In this document: positions 18,428 to 29,850 of the stretch, one piece after another | How the letters are laid out: each line of letters begins with the position of its first letter | Numbering within the stretch: position 1 is the first letter of the stretch | From: Rickettsiales bacterium | GTDB taxonomy: Bacteria; Pseudomonadota; Alphaproteobacteria; G027485855 | Direction of reading: 5' to 3' | Assembly: GCA_027485855.1 (NCBI GenBank) | Contig: JAIXQD010000013.1 | Span: 1-64,000, forward strand | Length of the DNA stretch: 64,000 bases | The notes under the pieces: model-generated | The model's database searches: none | Seen by the model: only the letters and a program-made list of their open reading frames with translations | Told to the model about the DNA's origin: nothing | Position numbers and translations under genes: made by a program

Positions 18428-19084
18428 CTATAAAATACTTTGGCCGGTTTTCTGCCAATCAGCCACAAATTGCGCCAGACCCTTATCGGTGAGCGGGTGA
18501 TTAAACAGCTGCTTTAAGGTGGCGGGTGGCGCTGTAATAACATGCGCACCAAGCTTGGCGGCCTCCAGCACATGTTGCGGGTGACGAATAGACGCTGCCA
18601 GCACCTCGGTTTTAAACTGCGGATATTGCCGATAAATCTGCATAATTTCGGCAATCAGCGCCATGCCATTTTGGCCAATATCATCTAGCCTGCCAATAAA
18701 GGGCGAGACAAAAGTCGCCCCCGCCTTTGCCGCTAAAAGCGCCTGCACGGCCGAAAAGCACAAGGTGACATTAACCTGCGTGCCCTGGCTGGAAAGCTCT
18801 TTACACACGCGCAGGCCCGCTGGCGTAAGCGGCACTTTAACAGTAACGTTTTTGGCCAAGCCCGCCAATTTGCGGCCTTCGGCCAGCATAGTTTCATAGT
18901 CGGTCGCGGCCACTTCGGCACTCACGGGGCCCTGCACTACAGCACAAATTTGCTGAATAAGCGTCAGAAAATTCTGGCCGCTTTTGGCAATGAGGCTGGG
19001 GTTGGTGGTGACGCCATCGAGCAGGCCGCTGGCGGCTAGCTCTTTGATTTCGGCAAGATCGGCGGTATCGACAAAAAATTTCAT
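18428..19084 (-). CDS. Transaldolase/fructose-6-phosphate aldolase family protein
   Basis: A 218-aa short-form transaldolase (TalC/FSA family) of the pentose phosphate pathway. Motifs: [26 protein letters not shown], the Schiff-base Lys in [42 protein letters not shown], and APPATLKQL near the end. Whether it acts as transaldolase or fructose-6-phosphate aldolase cannot be decided from this sequence alone. It is divergent from priA with 36 bp between the starts. Confidence 0.9.
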   Translation of the reverse strand: MKFFVDTADLAEIKELAASGLLDGVTTNPSLIAKSGQNFLTLIQQICAVVQGPVSAEVAATDYETMLAEGRKLAGLAKNVTVKVPLTPAGLRVCKELSSQGTQVNVTLCFSAVQALLAAKAGATFVSPFIGRLDDIGQNGMALIAEIMQIYRQYPQFKTEVLAASIRHPQHVLEAAKLGAHVITAPPATLKQLFNHPLTDKGLAQFVADWQKTGQSIL

Positions 19085-19120
19085 TGGACGAACGCTCCTT
19101 TTAGGGCAACAGAATAGGCG

Positions 19121-21109
19121 ATGAGCCAGGCTTTGACCAGTGACGATTGCGCCTTATTGCTGCCCACCCCCGTGGGCGGGGTTTTTGACTATCGCAACCC
19201 CGAAAATTTTGCCACGGGGCAAATGGTGCAAGCGGGTTTTGGGCGGCAAAAGCTGGTGGGCGTGGTGTGGGGGGCTGCCACTGGGCAAGTGCCGCCCGAA
19301 AAGCTCAAGCCCGTGACAGAGCCGCTGCCATGGCCGCTGTGGCAAGCGGGCTTTAGAGCGTTTTTAGATTTTGTTGCTGACTATACTTTATCGCCGCCCG
19401 GCATGGTGTTGCGCATGGCCTTGGGGGGCGCTGGCGCTTTGGCTTTAGCGGTTAAACAAACCAAACGCACGCCGCCGCCGCCACAACCGCCAAAAACTAA
19501 ATCGGCAGCCATTTTATCGGACGGTCAGCAAGCGGTGTGGCAGCAATTGCAGCAAGCCTTGCTGCCAGCGCAAGTCAGTTTGCTAGAGGGCGTCACCGGC
19601 AGCGGCAAAACCGAAGTTTATGCCAAAGCCATCGAGCAGATTTTGGCCAAGGGCCAGCAGGTGCTGCTGCTGGTGCCTGAAATTGCTTTAACCGCGCAAT
19701 TATTAGGCAGGCTTGCCACACAATTAGGTGTGGCGGCCTATGCGTGGCATGCCGACCTTACGCCCGCACAACGCCGCACCACGTGGCAGCATATTGTCAG
19801 CGGGCAAGCGCGGCTGGTGGTTGGTGCGCGCTCGGCCTTGTTTTTGCCTTATCAGCAGCTGGGTTTAATTGTGGTCGATGAAGAGCATGAACCCGCCTAT
19901 AAGCAAGAGGAGGGCGTGCTCTATCATGCGCGCGATATGGCGGTGGCGCGTGGCCACTATGAAAAAATACCTATTGTGCTGGTATCGGCCACGCCCGCAG
20001 TAGAAACCATTTATAATGTGCAGCAAAAACGCTATCGGCATTTTGTTTTGCCGCAACGCTATGGCCGTGCGGTTTTGCCGCAATTGCAATTGATTGATTT
20101 ACGGCAAAACCCACCGCCCAAGCAAGCATGGCTTAGCCCCATGGTGCGCACAGCCATAAGCGAGGTTTTGGCGCAGCAACAGCAGGCTTTATTATTTTTA
20201 AACCGCCGCGGCTATGCGCCACTCACCTTATGCCGCACGTGTGGGCATCGGTTAAAATGCCCGCAATGCAGCGCATGGCTGGTCGAGCATAAAGCACCAC
20301 CAAAATTGCATTGTCATCATTGTGGTTATCAGCAACCAAGCCTTAAGGCCTGCCCTGCTTGCGCCAGCGAAGATAGTTTGGTGGCCTGTGGCCCCGGTAT
20401 TGAGCGTGTGTTTGAAGAAGCAAAAAAACTTTGGCCAGCCGCGCGCATTGCCGCCGTGTCATCCGATATGGCGGGTGGCATTAAAGCTGTACAACAAGTG
20501 ATAGAAGATTTAGCCGCCGGCAAGGTTGATATTGTGGTGGGCACGCAGATTTTGGCTAAGGGGCATAATTTCCCCAGCTTAACTTTGGTGGCCGTGATAG
20601 ATGCCGATTTGGGCTTGGGCGGCGGCGATTTGCGTGCGGCCGAGCGCACCTATCAATTGCTGCAACAAGTGGGCGGCAGGGCCGGCAGAGCCGAGCAGCC
20701 CGGGCGCGTTTTGGTGCAAACCCTAAACCCTGAACATGCGGTGCTACAGGCCATACAGCACCAACAGCGCGCCGATTTTTATGCAAGCGAACTTGCCGAG
20801 CGGCAAAGTTTTGGCATGCCTCCTTTTACGCGTCTTGCGTCTATTATTATATCTGGTGCCGATGCTGTGGGCACTGAGCAATTTGCCCGCTATTTGGCAA
20901 AGCAAGCCCCAAGACAAGACCATATGCAGCTTTTGGGCCCTGCGCCTGCGGCCTTGGCGCAGTTGCGCTCGCACTATCGCTTTCGCTTATTGCTTAAAAC
21001 ATCTAGGAATAATCGCCTACAGGCTTATTTGCGTGAATGGCTTAAAGATATCACCGTGCCGCGTGCCTTTAAGCTCCAGATTGATATTGATCCCCATAAC
21101 TTTTTATAG
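19121..21109 (+). CDS. priA: Primosomal replication helicase PriA
   Basis: 3'-5' DNA helicase that restarts stalled replication forks. The 662-aa product has Walker [10 protein letters not shown] (157-165), DEAH-type box [13 protein letters not shown], and two zinc-binding Cys clusters in [13 protein letters not shown] and [17 protein letters not shown]. The helicase C-domain includes [13 protein letters not shown] and [14 protein letters not shown]. It is about 70 residues shorter than E. coli PriA, with the shortfall in the N-terminal DNA-binding part and the linker, where a Pro-rich stretch occurs. Divergent from the aldolase-xerC pair. Confidence 0.96.
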   Translation: MSQALTSDDCALLLPTPVGGVFDYRNPENFATGQMVQAGFGRQKLVGVVWGAATGQVPPEKLKPVTEPLPWPLWQAGFRAFLDFVADYTLSPPGMVLRMALGGAGALALAVKQTKRTPPPPQPPKTKSAAILSDGQQAVWQQLQQALLPAQVSLLEGVTGSGKTEVYAKAIEQILAKGQQVLLLVPEIALTAQLLGRLATQLGVAAYAWHADLTPAQRRTTWQHIVSGQARLVVGARSALFLPYQQLGLIVVDEEHEPAYKQEEGVLYHARDMAVARGHYEKIPIVLVSATPAVETIYNVQQKRYRHFVLPQRYGRAVLPQLQLIDLRQNPPPKQAWLSPMVRTAISEVLAQQQQALLFLNRRGYAPLTLCRTCGHRLKCPQCSAWLVEHKAPPKLHCHHCGYQQPSLKACPACASEDSLVACGPGIERVFEEAKKLWPAARIAAVSSDMAGGIKAVQQVIEDLAAGKVDIVVGTQILAKGHNFPSLTLVAVIDADLGLGGGDLRAAERTYQLLQQVGGRAGRAEQPGRVLVQTLNPEHAVLQAIQHQQRADFYASELAERQSFGMPPFTRLASIIISGADAVGTEQFARYLAKQAPRQDHMQLLGPAPAALAQLRSHYRFRLLLKTSRNNRLQAYLREWLKDITVPRAFKLQIDIDPHNFL

Positions 21110-21143
21110 GTAATTTCTTATGAGGGGCTTTAAAACCTAAGAG

Positions 21144-21800
21144 TTACGGCTTAGGGGTGTCGGGCTTTTTTTTTATATTTTGTGGCGATCCGGGCAAAGC
21201 TAAGCCTGTGGCTTTTTCTATGCCGCCAATGATTTTGCCAAAATGGATTTTGCCAGCAGCGGCCTTTAAGCCATCGGGCAGTTTGACGCCAGTTTTTTGC
21301 TCTATGCCGTCGGCTACAGTGCCAAGGCTGGCATGTTCGGCGCCTTGACGCAGGCGATAAACCCCATCAAACATTGAGGTTTCGGCCACCATTTTGCCTT
21401 TGGCGCGTTTGCGGTTCATCAGCGCTTTGTCGTTATCGTTCAGCCTTGGCGGGCGTGGCAGGCCCAGCGCATCGGCATAATGGCTATCATCAAGCAGGGT
21501 TGAAATTTTGCGCTCGCCCAATAAGCCGCGCAGTTTTTGTTGCGAAGCGTCAGGGTCGGTGGCAATAGCCAAAAGTGTTTCACGAATGGCTTGTTGTTGC
21601 GCTGTGTGTTGTGCCAAAAGCCAAGCGGCATCGAGCGAGTTTGCAAATTCGGCCCAGCTTAAATCATCTTGCTTTAAGTATTTACGAAAGCCAGCAATGA
21701 CCGAGCCTGCCGGCTCATCATCAAAGCGGGTAAAGAGCGAATAGATTTTTTCGTGACGTTGGCGAAGCTCAAGCGGCGAGTAAGCGGGGCGGTTGCTCAT
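21144..21800 (-). CDS. Unknown protein with TGxxLPxG repeat
   Basis: A 218-aa soluble protein with no family I recognise. The N-terminal two thirds look helical. A motif HYADALGLPRPPRL (about 105-118) resembles HIADFIGQPRPN in the upstream gene product. Near the C-terminus an imperfect internal repeat occurs: GIEQKTGVKLPDG and GIEKATGLALPGS. It ends in a Lys/Pro tail. The start is ATG 21800 with AGGAA upstream; an in-frame ATG 21845 lies inside the neighbouring gene. Probably co-transcribed with 21817-23106, 16 bp away. Convergent with priA. Confidence 0.6.
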   Translation of the reverse strand: MSNRPAYSPLELRQRHEKIYSLFTRFDDEPAGSVIAGFRKYLKQDDLSWAEFANSLDAAWLLAQHTAQQQAIRETLLAIATDPDASQQKLRGLLGERKISTLLDDSHYADALGLPRPPRLNDNDKALMNRKRAKGKMVAETSMFDGVYRLRQGAEHASLGTVADGIEQKTGVKLPDGLKAAAGKIHFGKIIGGIEKATGLALPGSPQNIKKKPDTPKP

Positions 21801-21816
21801 GATTAAATTCCTATAT

Positions 21817-23106
21817 CTATGGTTGTGGCGCAGCTTTAGCAGCAATAGCGGGTGTGATGGTTTTGCTTTTAACCAGCGTATCTACTTTTTCGGCAAGGCT
21901 GGTAAGTGTCAGGCCGCGCTGGCGTGCTTTAATAACAAAATCGATAGTGCCGTCACGGCCAAGACGCAGGGTTAACCCATCTTGCATGGCTCCACGCAAA
22001 TTTTGGTCTTTGGTGGTATCGATAATAATTTGCAGCACGCCATCATGCTGGCCTTGGCTATAAGCGCGCAAATGGCGGAAAAAAGCCTGCGCCGTGTCCA
22101 GCTCGCCCGTAATATCTTTTTTTGCATCTAAGCTTTGTGCGGCGGCAAACATATCGGCACGGCGGTCGGTGCTGTTGAGTGTGGCAATGGTGCCAACGGC
22201 AACAGGCGCAGAAGCGGGGCGCTGTGGTGCTGTAATTGGTGCCGAAATAGGTGCAGGAGCGGGTGTTGCAACAGGTTTTGTTGCAACAGGTTTCGTTGCA
22301 ACAGGGGCTGTTACGGGCGCTGCTGGTTTTTGTGCTGGCGTTTCAGCCACAGGTTCTTTTGTGGGGGCCTCTTTGATGGGCGCTGTAATAGGTGTTGTTG
22401 GTTTTGTGGCTTCGGGTGGCTTTGTGCCAATATCAGGGCCAATATCAGCTCCAATATCTGGCGCACTATTTAAAAAATCCCGCAGTTCGGCCATTTGCTT
22501 ATCTTGGGCCGCGCGCACTTGATCACCCACGCCGCCATCGGTGATAGGCGCTTCAACCGGCTTGCTTTGCACGCTTCTACGAATGGCATCAATCGAGGCG
22601 CTTAAGCTGTTTCTTTGTGCGGCGGCATCAACATTACCCAAAATCTGTTGCTCTAAGAGGTCTTGCGCTTCGCGGCCTTTTGCGGCTTGTATAACTTCAT
22701 CACGCTTAATGGCGGTATTGGGGCGCGGCTGGCCAATAAAATCGGCGATATGAGTCAGCTTGGCCATATCGGCAAGGCTGGGGGCGCTGGCCATGATGGC
22801 CTGTAATTCGTCCCATTGCTGGGTGAATTCGGGCTTGTTGCTATCCATGGCCGAGAGAATGTCATAAAATTTGGCTTTTTTGCCGCTGTCGCGGTCAAAA
22901 TCATAGCTGTTAAATTGCGCTAAATCCTGCAGAAAGGCCGAGCGGCTGAGTTGAGCGGCGCCATCTTTACCCGGAATTTGCGTTAAAAAACCATCGAGCT
23001 GCTCAAGCCAAGCCATGCCCATAAACTCGTCCTGCCCCTTGGGGAAGGCCTCAAGAATGCTTATAAAGCCGGTTTGCAGAGTTTTAAGCTGGTCTGGTGT
23101 AAACAT
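21817..23106 (-). CDS. Unknown protein with Pro/Thr/Ala-rich linker
   Basis: A 429-aa soluble protein with two folded parts joined by a long low-complexity linker. Residues 1-215 are helix-rich and contain HIADFIGQPRPN. Residues about 225-315 consist of DIGADIGPDIG, PITAP and VATKPVATKPVAT repeats. The C-terminal part (about 320-429) has TAQAFFRHLRAYSQGQHDGVLQIII and LTLRLGRDGTIDFVIKARQ, perhaps a small alpha/beta domain. There is no signal peptide or membrane helix. The gene is divergent from the ATP synthase operon and pairs with 21144-21800. Function unknown. Confidence 0.6.
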   Translation of the reverse strand: MFTPDQLKTLQTGFISILEAFPKGQDEFMGMAWLEQLDGFLTQIPGKDGAAQLSRSAFLQDLAQFNSYDFDRDSGKKAKFYDILSAMDSNKPEFTQQWDELQAIMASAPSLADMAKLTHIADFIGQPRPNTAIKRDEVIQAAKGREAQDLLEQQILGNVDAAAQRNSLSASIDAIRRSVQSKPVEAPITDGGVGDQVRAAQDKQMAELRDFLNSAPDIGADIGPDIGTKPPEATKPTTPITAPIKEAPTKEPVAETPAQKPAAPVTAPVATKPVATKPVATPAPAPISAPITAPQRPASAPVAVGTIATLNSTDRRADMFAAAQSLDAKKDITGELDTAQAFFRHLRAYSQGQHDGVLQIIIDTTKDQNLRGAMQDGLTLRLGRDGTIDFVIKARQRGLTLTSLAEKVDTLVKSKTITPAIAAKAAPQP

Positions 23107-23357
23107 TTTGGCCCCGTTAAAGCAAAAAATTTAAAAATCTATCCCCATATTTCTAGCTTATTTTGGGCTGGCTTTGGGGTGTTTTTTTACTTTCATGCGC
23201 GCGGCTGGTTATTTTAGTGCAAGCGCGGGGCTTTTGGCCGATTTTATTCATAAGTAGCGATAAACATAGCAGAAAGGTGATTGCGCAAGCATTGCCCATA
23301 TGTTAGACGAATGCCTGAAAATAATTAATCTTCAATCATTGTGCAGGGGTGACTTGC

Positions 23358-23948
23358 GTGGCAGCAGTAGAAATGCAGCAAACAGAAAATCGCCATGTTA
23401 AGCATGGTGCAACCACCATGCCCGAGCGCTATGCCGCAGCTTTTATGGCCTTGGCACAAGAGCAAGGGCTGCTTGAGCCGGTTGCGCAAGATTTGCGCAC
23501 CCTAAACAGCATGATTAAGGGCGATGCGCAGCTGTTGGCGGTGTTGTCTAATCTGCGTGTCACCCGCGCTGAACTGGTTGCCGTGTTGCGCAAGCTTGCC
23601 GAACAGGCGCAAATGCAAACACTTACGCGCAATTTTTTAGGTGTGCTGGCACAAAATCGCCGTGCGGGCGCTTTGCCGCAAATAATCAGCGCTTTTATGG
23701 ACTCTTTGGCGCGGCAGCAAGGTTTGCTCCATGCTAAAGTGTGCAGTGCTGTGGCGCTGACCGAGGCGCAGCAAAATAAACTGGTTGAAAGTTTGCGCCA
23801 AAAACTGGGCAGCAAAATCGCGCTTGAGCTGAGCGTTGAGCCTGAGCTTATCGGTGGCCTGTCGGTGCAAGTGGGGGCCACTTTATACGATCACACTGTG
23901 CAGGCGCGGATGCAGCGTTTAGCGCAGCAACTTAAAACATCAAACTAA
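23358..23948 (+). CDS. atpH: ATP synthase F1 delta subunit
   Basis: Delta subunit (OSCP-like) linking the F1 head to the Fo stator. The protein shows the family core: ERYAAAFMALAQEQGLLEPVAQDLRTL, and the C-terminal LVESLRQKLGSKIALELSVEPELIGGLSVQVG. It is the first gene of atpH-A-G-D-C. The start is uncertain: GTG 23358 has AGGGG eight bases upstream and is used here (196 codons). GTG 23349 and ATG 23373 are alternatives; all precede the conserved core by about 20 residues. The Fo genes are not in the window, as expected for alphaproteobacteria. Confidence 0.93.
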   Translation: MAAVEMQQTENRHVKHGATTMPERYAAAFMALAQEQGLLEPVAQDLRTLNSMIKGDAQLLAVLSNLRVTRAELVAVLRKLAEQAQMQTLTRNFLGVLAQNRRAGALPQIISAFMDSLARQQGLLHAKVCSAVALTEAQQNKLVESLRQKLGSKIALELSVEPELIGGLSVQVGATLYDHTVQARMQRLAQQLKTSN

Positions 23949-23969
23949 GTCTTACTGGGAGACATACTT

Positions 23970-25499
23970 ATGGAACTGCGCGCCGCTGAAATTTCAAACA
24001 TCCTTAAGCAGCAAATTGCAAATTTTGACGCGCTCACCCAAGTGAGCGAAATTGGTCAGGTGCTGTCGGTGGGCGACGGCGTGGCGCGCGTGCATGGCCT
24101 TGATAAAGTGCAAGCCGGTGAGATGGTTGAATTCCCCGGTGGCATTAAAGGCATGGCGCTTAACCTTGAGGCCGATAATGTGGGTGTGGTTATCTTTGGC
24201 GACGACCGCGACATCAAAGAGGGCGATCTGGTTAAGCGCACCGGCACCATTGTTGAAGTGCCCGTGGGTAAAGGCTTGCTGGGCCGCGTGGTGGATGCTT
24301 TGGGCAACCCGATTGACGGCAAGGGCCCGCTGCAAAATGTCACTCGCCAGCGCGTTGAGGTGAAGGCACCCGGTATTATTCCGCGTCGTTCGGTGCATGA
24401 GCCGATGCAAACCGGCCTTAAGGCTATTGATAGCTTGGTGCCGGTGGGCCGTGGCCAGCGTGAGCTGATTATCGGCGACCGCCAAACCGGCAAAACCGCC
24501 ATTGCGCTTGATACTTTTATTAATCAAAAAGCGGCCAATGCTGGCACCGATGAAAGCAAAAAGCTTTATTGCATTTATGTCGCTATCGGCCAGAAGCGTT
24601 CGACCGTGGCGCAAATTGTGAAAACCCTCGAAAATGCCGGCGCGCTTGAATATTCGATTATTGTGGCCGCCACCGCGTCCGAGCCCGCGCCCTTGCAGTT
24701 TTTGGCGCCCTATGCTGGTTGCGCTATGGGTGAGTTTTTCCGCGATAATGGCATGCATGCGGTTATCGTTTATGACGATTTATCGAAGCAAGCCGTGGCT
24801 TATCGGCAAATGTCGCTGCTGCTGCGCCGCCCACCAGGCCGTGAAGCCTATCCGGGCGACGTGTTTTATATCCACTCACGTCTCCTTGAGCGTGCGGCCA
24901 AAATGAGCGAGAAAAGCGGCAGTGGCTCACTGACGGCCTTGCCCGTGATTGAAACGCAAGCGGGTGACGTTTCGGCTTATATTCCTACTAACGTGATTTC
25001 GATTACCGATGGACAAATTTTCCTTGAGACGGGTTTGTTCTATAAGGGCATTCGTCCGGCGATTAACGTTGGTTTGTCGGTGTCGCGTGTGGGTTCGGCC
25101 GCACAAATCAAAGCCATGAAACAGGTGGCCGGTTCAATCAAGCTTGAGTTGGCCCAATATCGTGAAATGGCTGCTTTTGCGCAGTTCGCATCCGACCTTG
25201 ATGCTTCAACACAAAAGCTGTTGGCCCGTGGTGCGCGCCTCACTGAGCTTTTAAAACAGCCGCAATATCAGCCGATCGATGTCGTCGAGCAGGTTATTAG
25301 CATTTTTGCCGGTGTTAAGGGCTATCTTGATAAAATTAAGGTTGATGACATTGGCCGCTTTGAGCATGGCCTGTTGGCCGATTTGCGCAGCAGTGGCGCC
25401 GATATTTTAACGGCCATTCGCAATGACCAGCAAATTAAGCCAGAAACTGAGACAAAATTGCGGGCGTTTATTGAAAATTACGCCAAAGTTTTTGTGTAG
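23970..25499 (+). CDS. atpA: ATP synthase F1 alpha subunit
   Basis: The 509-aa non-catalytic nucleotide-binding alpha subunit. It starts [19 protein letters not shown], the delta-binding N-terminus. It has [15 protein letters not shown]-loop [13 protein letters not shown] (about 169-181), the family stretch [24 protein letters not shown], and the alpha/beta signature [17 protein letters not shown]. The length matches the family. GGGAGA precedes the ATG. It is followed after 33 bp by an unknown small gene instead of atpG directly. Confidence 0.98.
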   Translation: MELRAAEISNILKQQIANFDALTQVSEIGQVLSVGDGVARVHGLDKVQAGEMVEFPGGIKGMALNLEADNVGVVIFGDDRDIKEGDLVKRTGTIVEVPVGKGLLGRVVDALGNPIDGKGPLQNVTRQRVEVKAPGIIPRRSVHEPMQTGLKAIDSLVPVGRGQRELIIGDRQTGKTAIALDTFINQKAANAGTDESKKLYCIYVAIGQKRSTVAQIVKTLENAGALEYSIIVAATASEPAPLQFLAPYAGCAMGEFFRDNGMHAVIVYDDLSKQAVAYRQMSLLLRRPPGREAYPGDVFYIHSRLLERAAKMSEKSGSGSLTALPVIETQAGDVSAYIPTNVISITDGQIFLETGLFYKGIRPAINVGLSVSRVGSAAQIKAMKQVAGSIKLELAQYREMAAFAQFASDLDASTQKLLARGARLTELLKQPQYQPIDVVEQVISIFAGVKGYLDKIKVDDIGRFEHGLLADLRSSGADILTAIRNDQQIKPETETKLRAFIENYAKVFV

Positions 25500-25532
25500 T
25501 TTTTTGTTTAACCTCTAAAGGGAGAGAACATT

Positions 25533-25874
25533 ATGAGCCACGGCCTGACCACAAAAGCTATCTTGTTAAAGCTCGATTATAAGCTGTTGTGCGAACGCGT
25601 GCATAATGTGCCCTCGCCCGAGAACAACGCCCTTTATGAGGTGATTGACGGTTTCTCGGCCAATCTGGTGGCGCTGAACCCCATGAGCAAAGCGCCCGAG
25701 CCAGCCTGCTGGTTTGCCGTATATGTACAAAACGATATTTACGACCGCCGCATTAAGAGCATTGCTAAAGTTTTGCAGGTGATGCGCGGCATTGAGAGTG
25801 TTGAAGTGTTGCCGCGCGATGATCGCCGTTTTGCGGTGCTGCAATTTCCGCGCACGGCCAAGCGCGACTTCTAA
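25533..25874 (+). CDS. Unknown small protein inserted between atpA and atpG
   Basis: A 113-aa protein of no family I recognise. AAAGGGAGA stands seven to eight bases before the ATG, and the gene is 33 bp after atpA and 17 bp before atpG, so it is almost surely translated with the ATP synthase subunits. The C-terminal half (WFAVYVQNDIYDRRI, IAKVLQVMRGIESVEVLPRD, RRFAVLQFP) reads as beta-alpha-beta and could be a small ferredoxin-like or ACT-like domain; this is inference. No membrane helix. It does not resemble the alphaproteobacterial zeta inhibitor or an epsilon subunit. Confidence 0.65.
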   Translation: MSHGLTTKAILLKLDYKLLCERVHNVPSPENNALYEVIDGFSANLVALNPMSKAPEPACWFAVYVQNDIYDRRIKSIAKVLQVMRGIESVEVLPRDDRRFAVLQFPRTAKRDF

Positions 25875-25891
25875 ATTAGGAAAATTGTCCG

Positions 25892-26773
25892 ATGCCCAGC
25901 TTAAAAGACCTTAAAAACCGCATCGCCAGCGTTAAAAGCACGCGCAAAATTACCAGCGCCATGAAAATGGTGGCCGCCAGCAAATTGCGCCGCGCGCAAG
26001 AGCAAGCTATGGCCGCACGCCCCTATGCTGAGCGGATGGAGCGGATGTTGGGCTCGCTGGCTGCCAGCCTTAAGGGTGAGGGCGATGCGCCCAAATTAAT
26101 GTCCGGCACGGGTGCAGATCATGTGCATTTGCTGATTGTTATTACCTCTGATCGTGGCCTTTGTGGCGCTTTTAATGGCAGTATTGTGCGTGAGGCGCGT
26201 AAACAAATTTTAGCACTTAAAAATGCCGGCAAGCAGGTTAAGGTTTTGTGTGTGGGCCGCAAGGGCGCGCAACTGCTGCGCCGTGATTTTGCCAGCCACA
26301 TTATTGGCAGCACAGAAGATGTGGGCCGTAAAAAACTCAGCTACGCCGATGCCGAGAAAATTGCGCAGCAAGTTTTGACGCTGTTCGATGAATCTCAATT
26401 TGATGTGGCCAAAGTTATCTATAATAAGTTCAAATCAGCCATCAGCCAGATTGTGACAACACAGCAGCTGGTGCCGTTTGCCGTGCCCGAAACCGCCGAA
26501 AATGCCGATAGCGTCAAGGCCGCCTACGAGTTTGAGCCCGATGAGGCAACCATTTTAACCGAGCTTTTGCCACGCAATCTTGGCGTGCAGCTTTACCGCG
26601 CTTTGCTCGAGAGCTTGGCCTCAGAGCATGGCGCACGCATGACCGCCATGGATAATGCCACGCGCAACTCTGGCGATATGATCAACAAACTGACTTTGGT
26701 TTATAACCGCACACGTCAGGCCTATATCACCAAAGAGATGATTGAAATTGTCTCGGGTGCTGAAGCGGTTTAA
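25892..26773 (+). CDS. atpG: ATP synthase F1 gamma subunit
   Basis: The 293-aa central rotor shaft of F1. The N-terminus [31 protein letters not shown] and the C-terminus [43 protein letters not shown] are the paired coiled-coil helices typical of gamma. [11 protein letters not shown] is the conserved central motif. TTAGGA precedes the ATG. The next gene is not atpD but an unknown 147-codon gene after a 229-bp gap. Confidence 0.97.
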   Translation: MPSLKDLKNRIASVKSTRKITSAMKMVAASKLRRAQEQAMAARPYAERMERMLGSLAASLKGEGDAPKLMSGTGADHVHLLIVITSDRGLCGAFNGSIVREARKQILALKNAGKQVKVLCVGRKGAQLLRRDFASHIIGSTEDVGRKKLSYADAEKIAQQVLTLFDESQFDVAKVIYNKFKSAISQIVTTQQLVPFAVPETAENADSVKAAYEFEPDEATILTELLPRNLGVQLYRALLESLASEHGARMTAMDNATRNSGDMINKLTLVYNRTRQAYITKEMIEIVSGAEAV

Positions 26774-27002
26774 CGTTTTTGCTTATCTAATTTTGTCGTC
26801 CATTTTTGCTGCCCAAATTTTTGGCCCTAATTATTTTTTAGGTGCTACATCATTCGTTTTTTAGTTACATTACTTGCTTCGATGTTTTATTGAAATTTTA
26901 AGTGGCTATTGCTCCTTTATCTTGCATTTTGTTGCCAAGTCGATATATGCTTGGCTTCCTTCCGAGTTACACTAATTTCCGCCCCAACGCAGAGATATAT
27001 TT

Positions 27003-27446
27003 ATGTCAAACCCGCGTTTCTTTTGGCGTCATCCTAAAAAAGCAGTCCTGCGGGATTATGCGGAGGATGTTGCTTTTTTTGAGCGTGAGGCTTTTGCCAT
27101 TTATAATGCTTCGGTGGCTTTGGGCTATACGGGCCGCGATTTAATCGATGCCATCGAGCCAGAATTGATGCGCCTTTCGGCGGCGCTGATTGAATATGAA
27201 GATGCCTATGCCAGGGTCCAATCGCGGCAAGATATTACGCAACTCGCCGATTTGCCTTATGCGCGGCATTTATTGCAGCCATTGCAGCAGCGTTGGGATG
27301 TGATTTTGCCCCAACTCGACCCAGATTATTTGCGCGAGCGTCTTAACGATTATCTCAGCGCCCGTGAGGACGCAATTTTTGATGCGCAGCGTCAGCGGCC
27401 AAGGCCCGATTTGGGCTTTTTATCGGCAAAACCACCCGCGCCTTAA
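27003..27446 (+). CDS. Unknown helical protein between atpG and atpD
   Basis: A 147-aa mainly helical protein (FFWRHPKKAVLRDYAEDVAFFEREAFAIYNA, LMRLSAALIEYEDAYARV, PLQQRWDVILPQLDPDYLRERLNDYLSAREDAIF), with a Pro-rich end. No membrane helix or signal peptide, and no family I recognise. The 229-bp space before it is AT- and pyrimidine-rich and holds no gene or clear terminator. The ribosome binding site is weak (GCAGAG). Its place inside the operon suggests a role in F1 assembly or control, but only context supports that. Confidence 0.6.
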   Translation: MSNPRFFWRHPKKAVLRDYAEDVAFFEREAFAIYNASVALGYTGRDLIDAIEPELMRLSAALIEYEDAYARVQSRQDITQLADLPYARHLLQPLQQRWDVILPQLDPDYLRERLNDYLSAREDAIFDAQRQRPRPDLGFLSAKPPAP

Positions 27447-27522
27447 TCGCCCCTTTTTATAACTACATTTTTATGGCTAAAAATTGCTTTTAACAGGTGC
27501 TTTTCGCACGCGCTTTTGCTAA

Positions 27523-28983
<1,461 letters not shown>

Positions 28984-29003
28984 TTTAGGACAGGCTCATT
29001 AAA

Positions 29004-29414
29004 ATGTCGGATAAGCCAGCTAAGCCCAATCAGGTCAAAATAAGCCCGGCTGATGCCATCTGTGCCGAGCCTGCCAATTATGACAAGCTCTATCAAGCTT
29101 TGCAGCAGGCAGGCTATGTGTTGCAGCCGCAAAAAATTGGTAAGTTTGATGTGCAGATTACCCATATTTACCAGCGGCCTTTGGCCAATGGTGAGGCCGA
29201 GCGGGTGACGGTGTTTTTTGGCCGCTCTGGCGTGCGCCGGGGCTCGGTTTATTACCGCAAGCTTGATGCGCAAGGCCAAACAACAGCTTTTTTATATACC
29301 AGCCTAGATCGCTTGTGGCCGCAGTTAAAAGCGGGGCGGCCTTTGGTGTTTATCCGCCCCAAGCGGCAGTTAAGCTGGGGTACTGGTGTTAAAAAACTTT
29401 TAGGCCTAAAGTAA
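29004..29414 (+). CDS. Unknown small protein between atpD and atpC
   Basis: A 136-aa basic protein with no family I recognise. It is predicted as mixed alpha/beta (YDKLYQALQQAGYVLQPQKIG, FDVQITHIYQRPL, ERVTVFFGRSG, RRGSVYYRKLD, TTAFLYTSLDRLWPQLKAG), with a basic tail (RPKRQLSWGTGVKKLLGLK). There is no membrane helix. It sits 20 bp after atpD and 30 bp before atpC and is therefore in the operon. It is the third extra gene in this operon; the three are not visibly similar to one another. Confidence 0.65.
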   Translation: MSDKPAKPNQVKISPADAICAEPANYDKLYQALQQAGYVLQPQKIGKFDVQITHIYQRPLANGEAERVTVFFGRSGVRRGSVYYRKLDAQGQTTAFLYTSLDRLWPQLKAGRPLVFIRPKRQLSWGTGVKKLLGLK

Positions 29415-29444
29415 TTTGCTTTAAGTTATTTATAGGGGGTAACA

Positions 29445-29849
29445 ATGTCCGAGCATGTGCAATTTGAGCTGGTAAGCCCAGAGCGTTTGTTGGCCAGCCG
29501 CGCTGTCAGCATGGTGACTATCCCTGGTGCTGAGGGCGATTTAGGTGTTTTACCGGGCCATGCACCGCTGATCGTAAGCCTCCGCGCCGGCGTGATAGAT
29601 ATTTATGATGGCGCAGCCGTAAGCGAGCGTTTATTTACCGCCGGTGGCTTTGCCGAAATTACCGATAGCCGCTGCACTGTTTTAGCACAAGACGCTGTGC
29701 CGCTGGCCGAGCTCAATAACGAGGCGCTGCAAACCGAGGCGCGCCGCTTGCAAGATGCACTATCAACGGCGGATACCGAGCAAGCCAGCGCTCTTACCGA
29801 GCAGCTGAGCCTTGTGCAAACCAAATTAGCCATATTGGCCGCTGCCTAA
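29445..29849 (+). CDS. atpC: ATP synthase F1 epsilon subunit
   Basis: The 134-aa epsilon subunit, which couples the rotor to the c-ring and can inhibit ATP hydrolysis. It has FELVSPERLLASRAVSMVTIPGAEGDLGVLPGHAPLIVSL and GGFAEITDSRCTVLAQDA, then the C-terminal helical hairpin. AGGGGG precedes the ATG. One base separates its stop from the ferritin-like gene downstream. Confidence 0.96.
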   Translation: MSEHVQFELVSPERLLASRAVSMVTIPGAEGDLGVLPGHAPLIVSLRAGVIDIYDGAAVSERLFTAGGFAEITDSRCTVLAQDAVPLAELNNEALQTEARRLQDALSTADTEQASALTEQLSLVQTKLAILAAA

Positions 29850-29850
29850 A

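Noticed and set aside
21110..21160. Hairpin CCTAAG...CTTAGG between priA and the convergent gene as a terminator
   Set aside because: The stem is only about six pairs, lies partly in the stop region of the minus-strand gene and lacks a proper T run directly after it.
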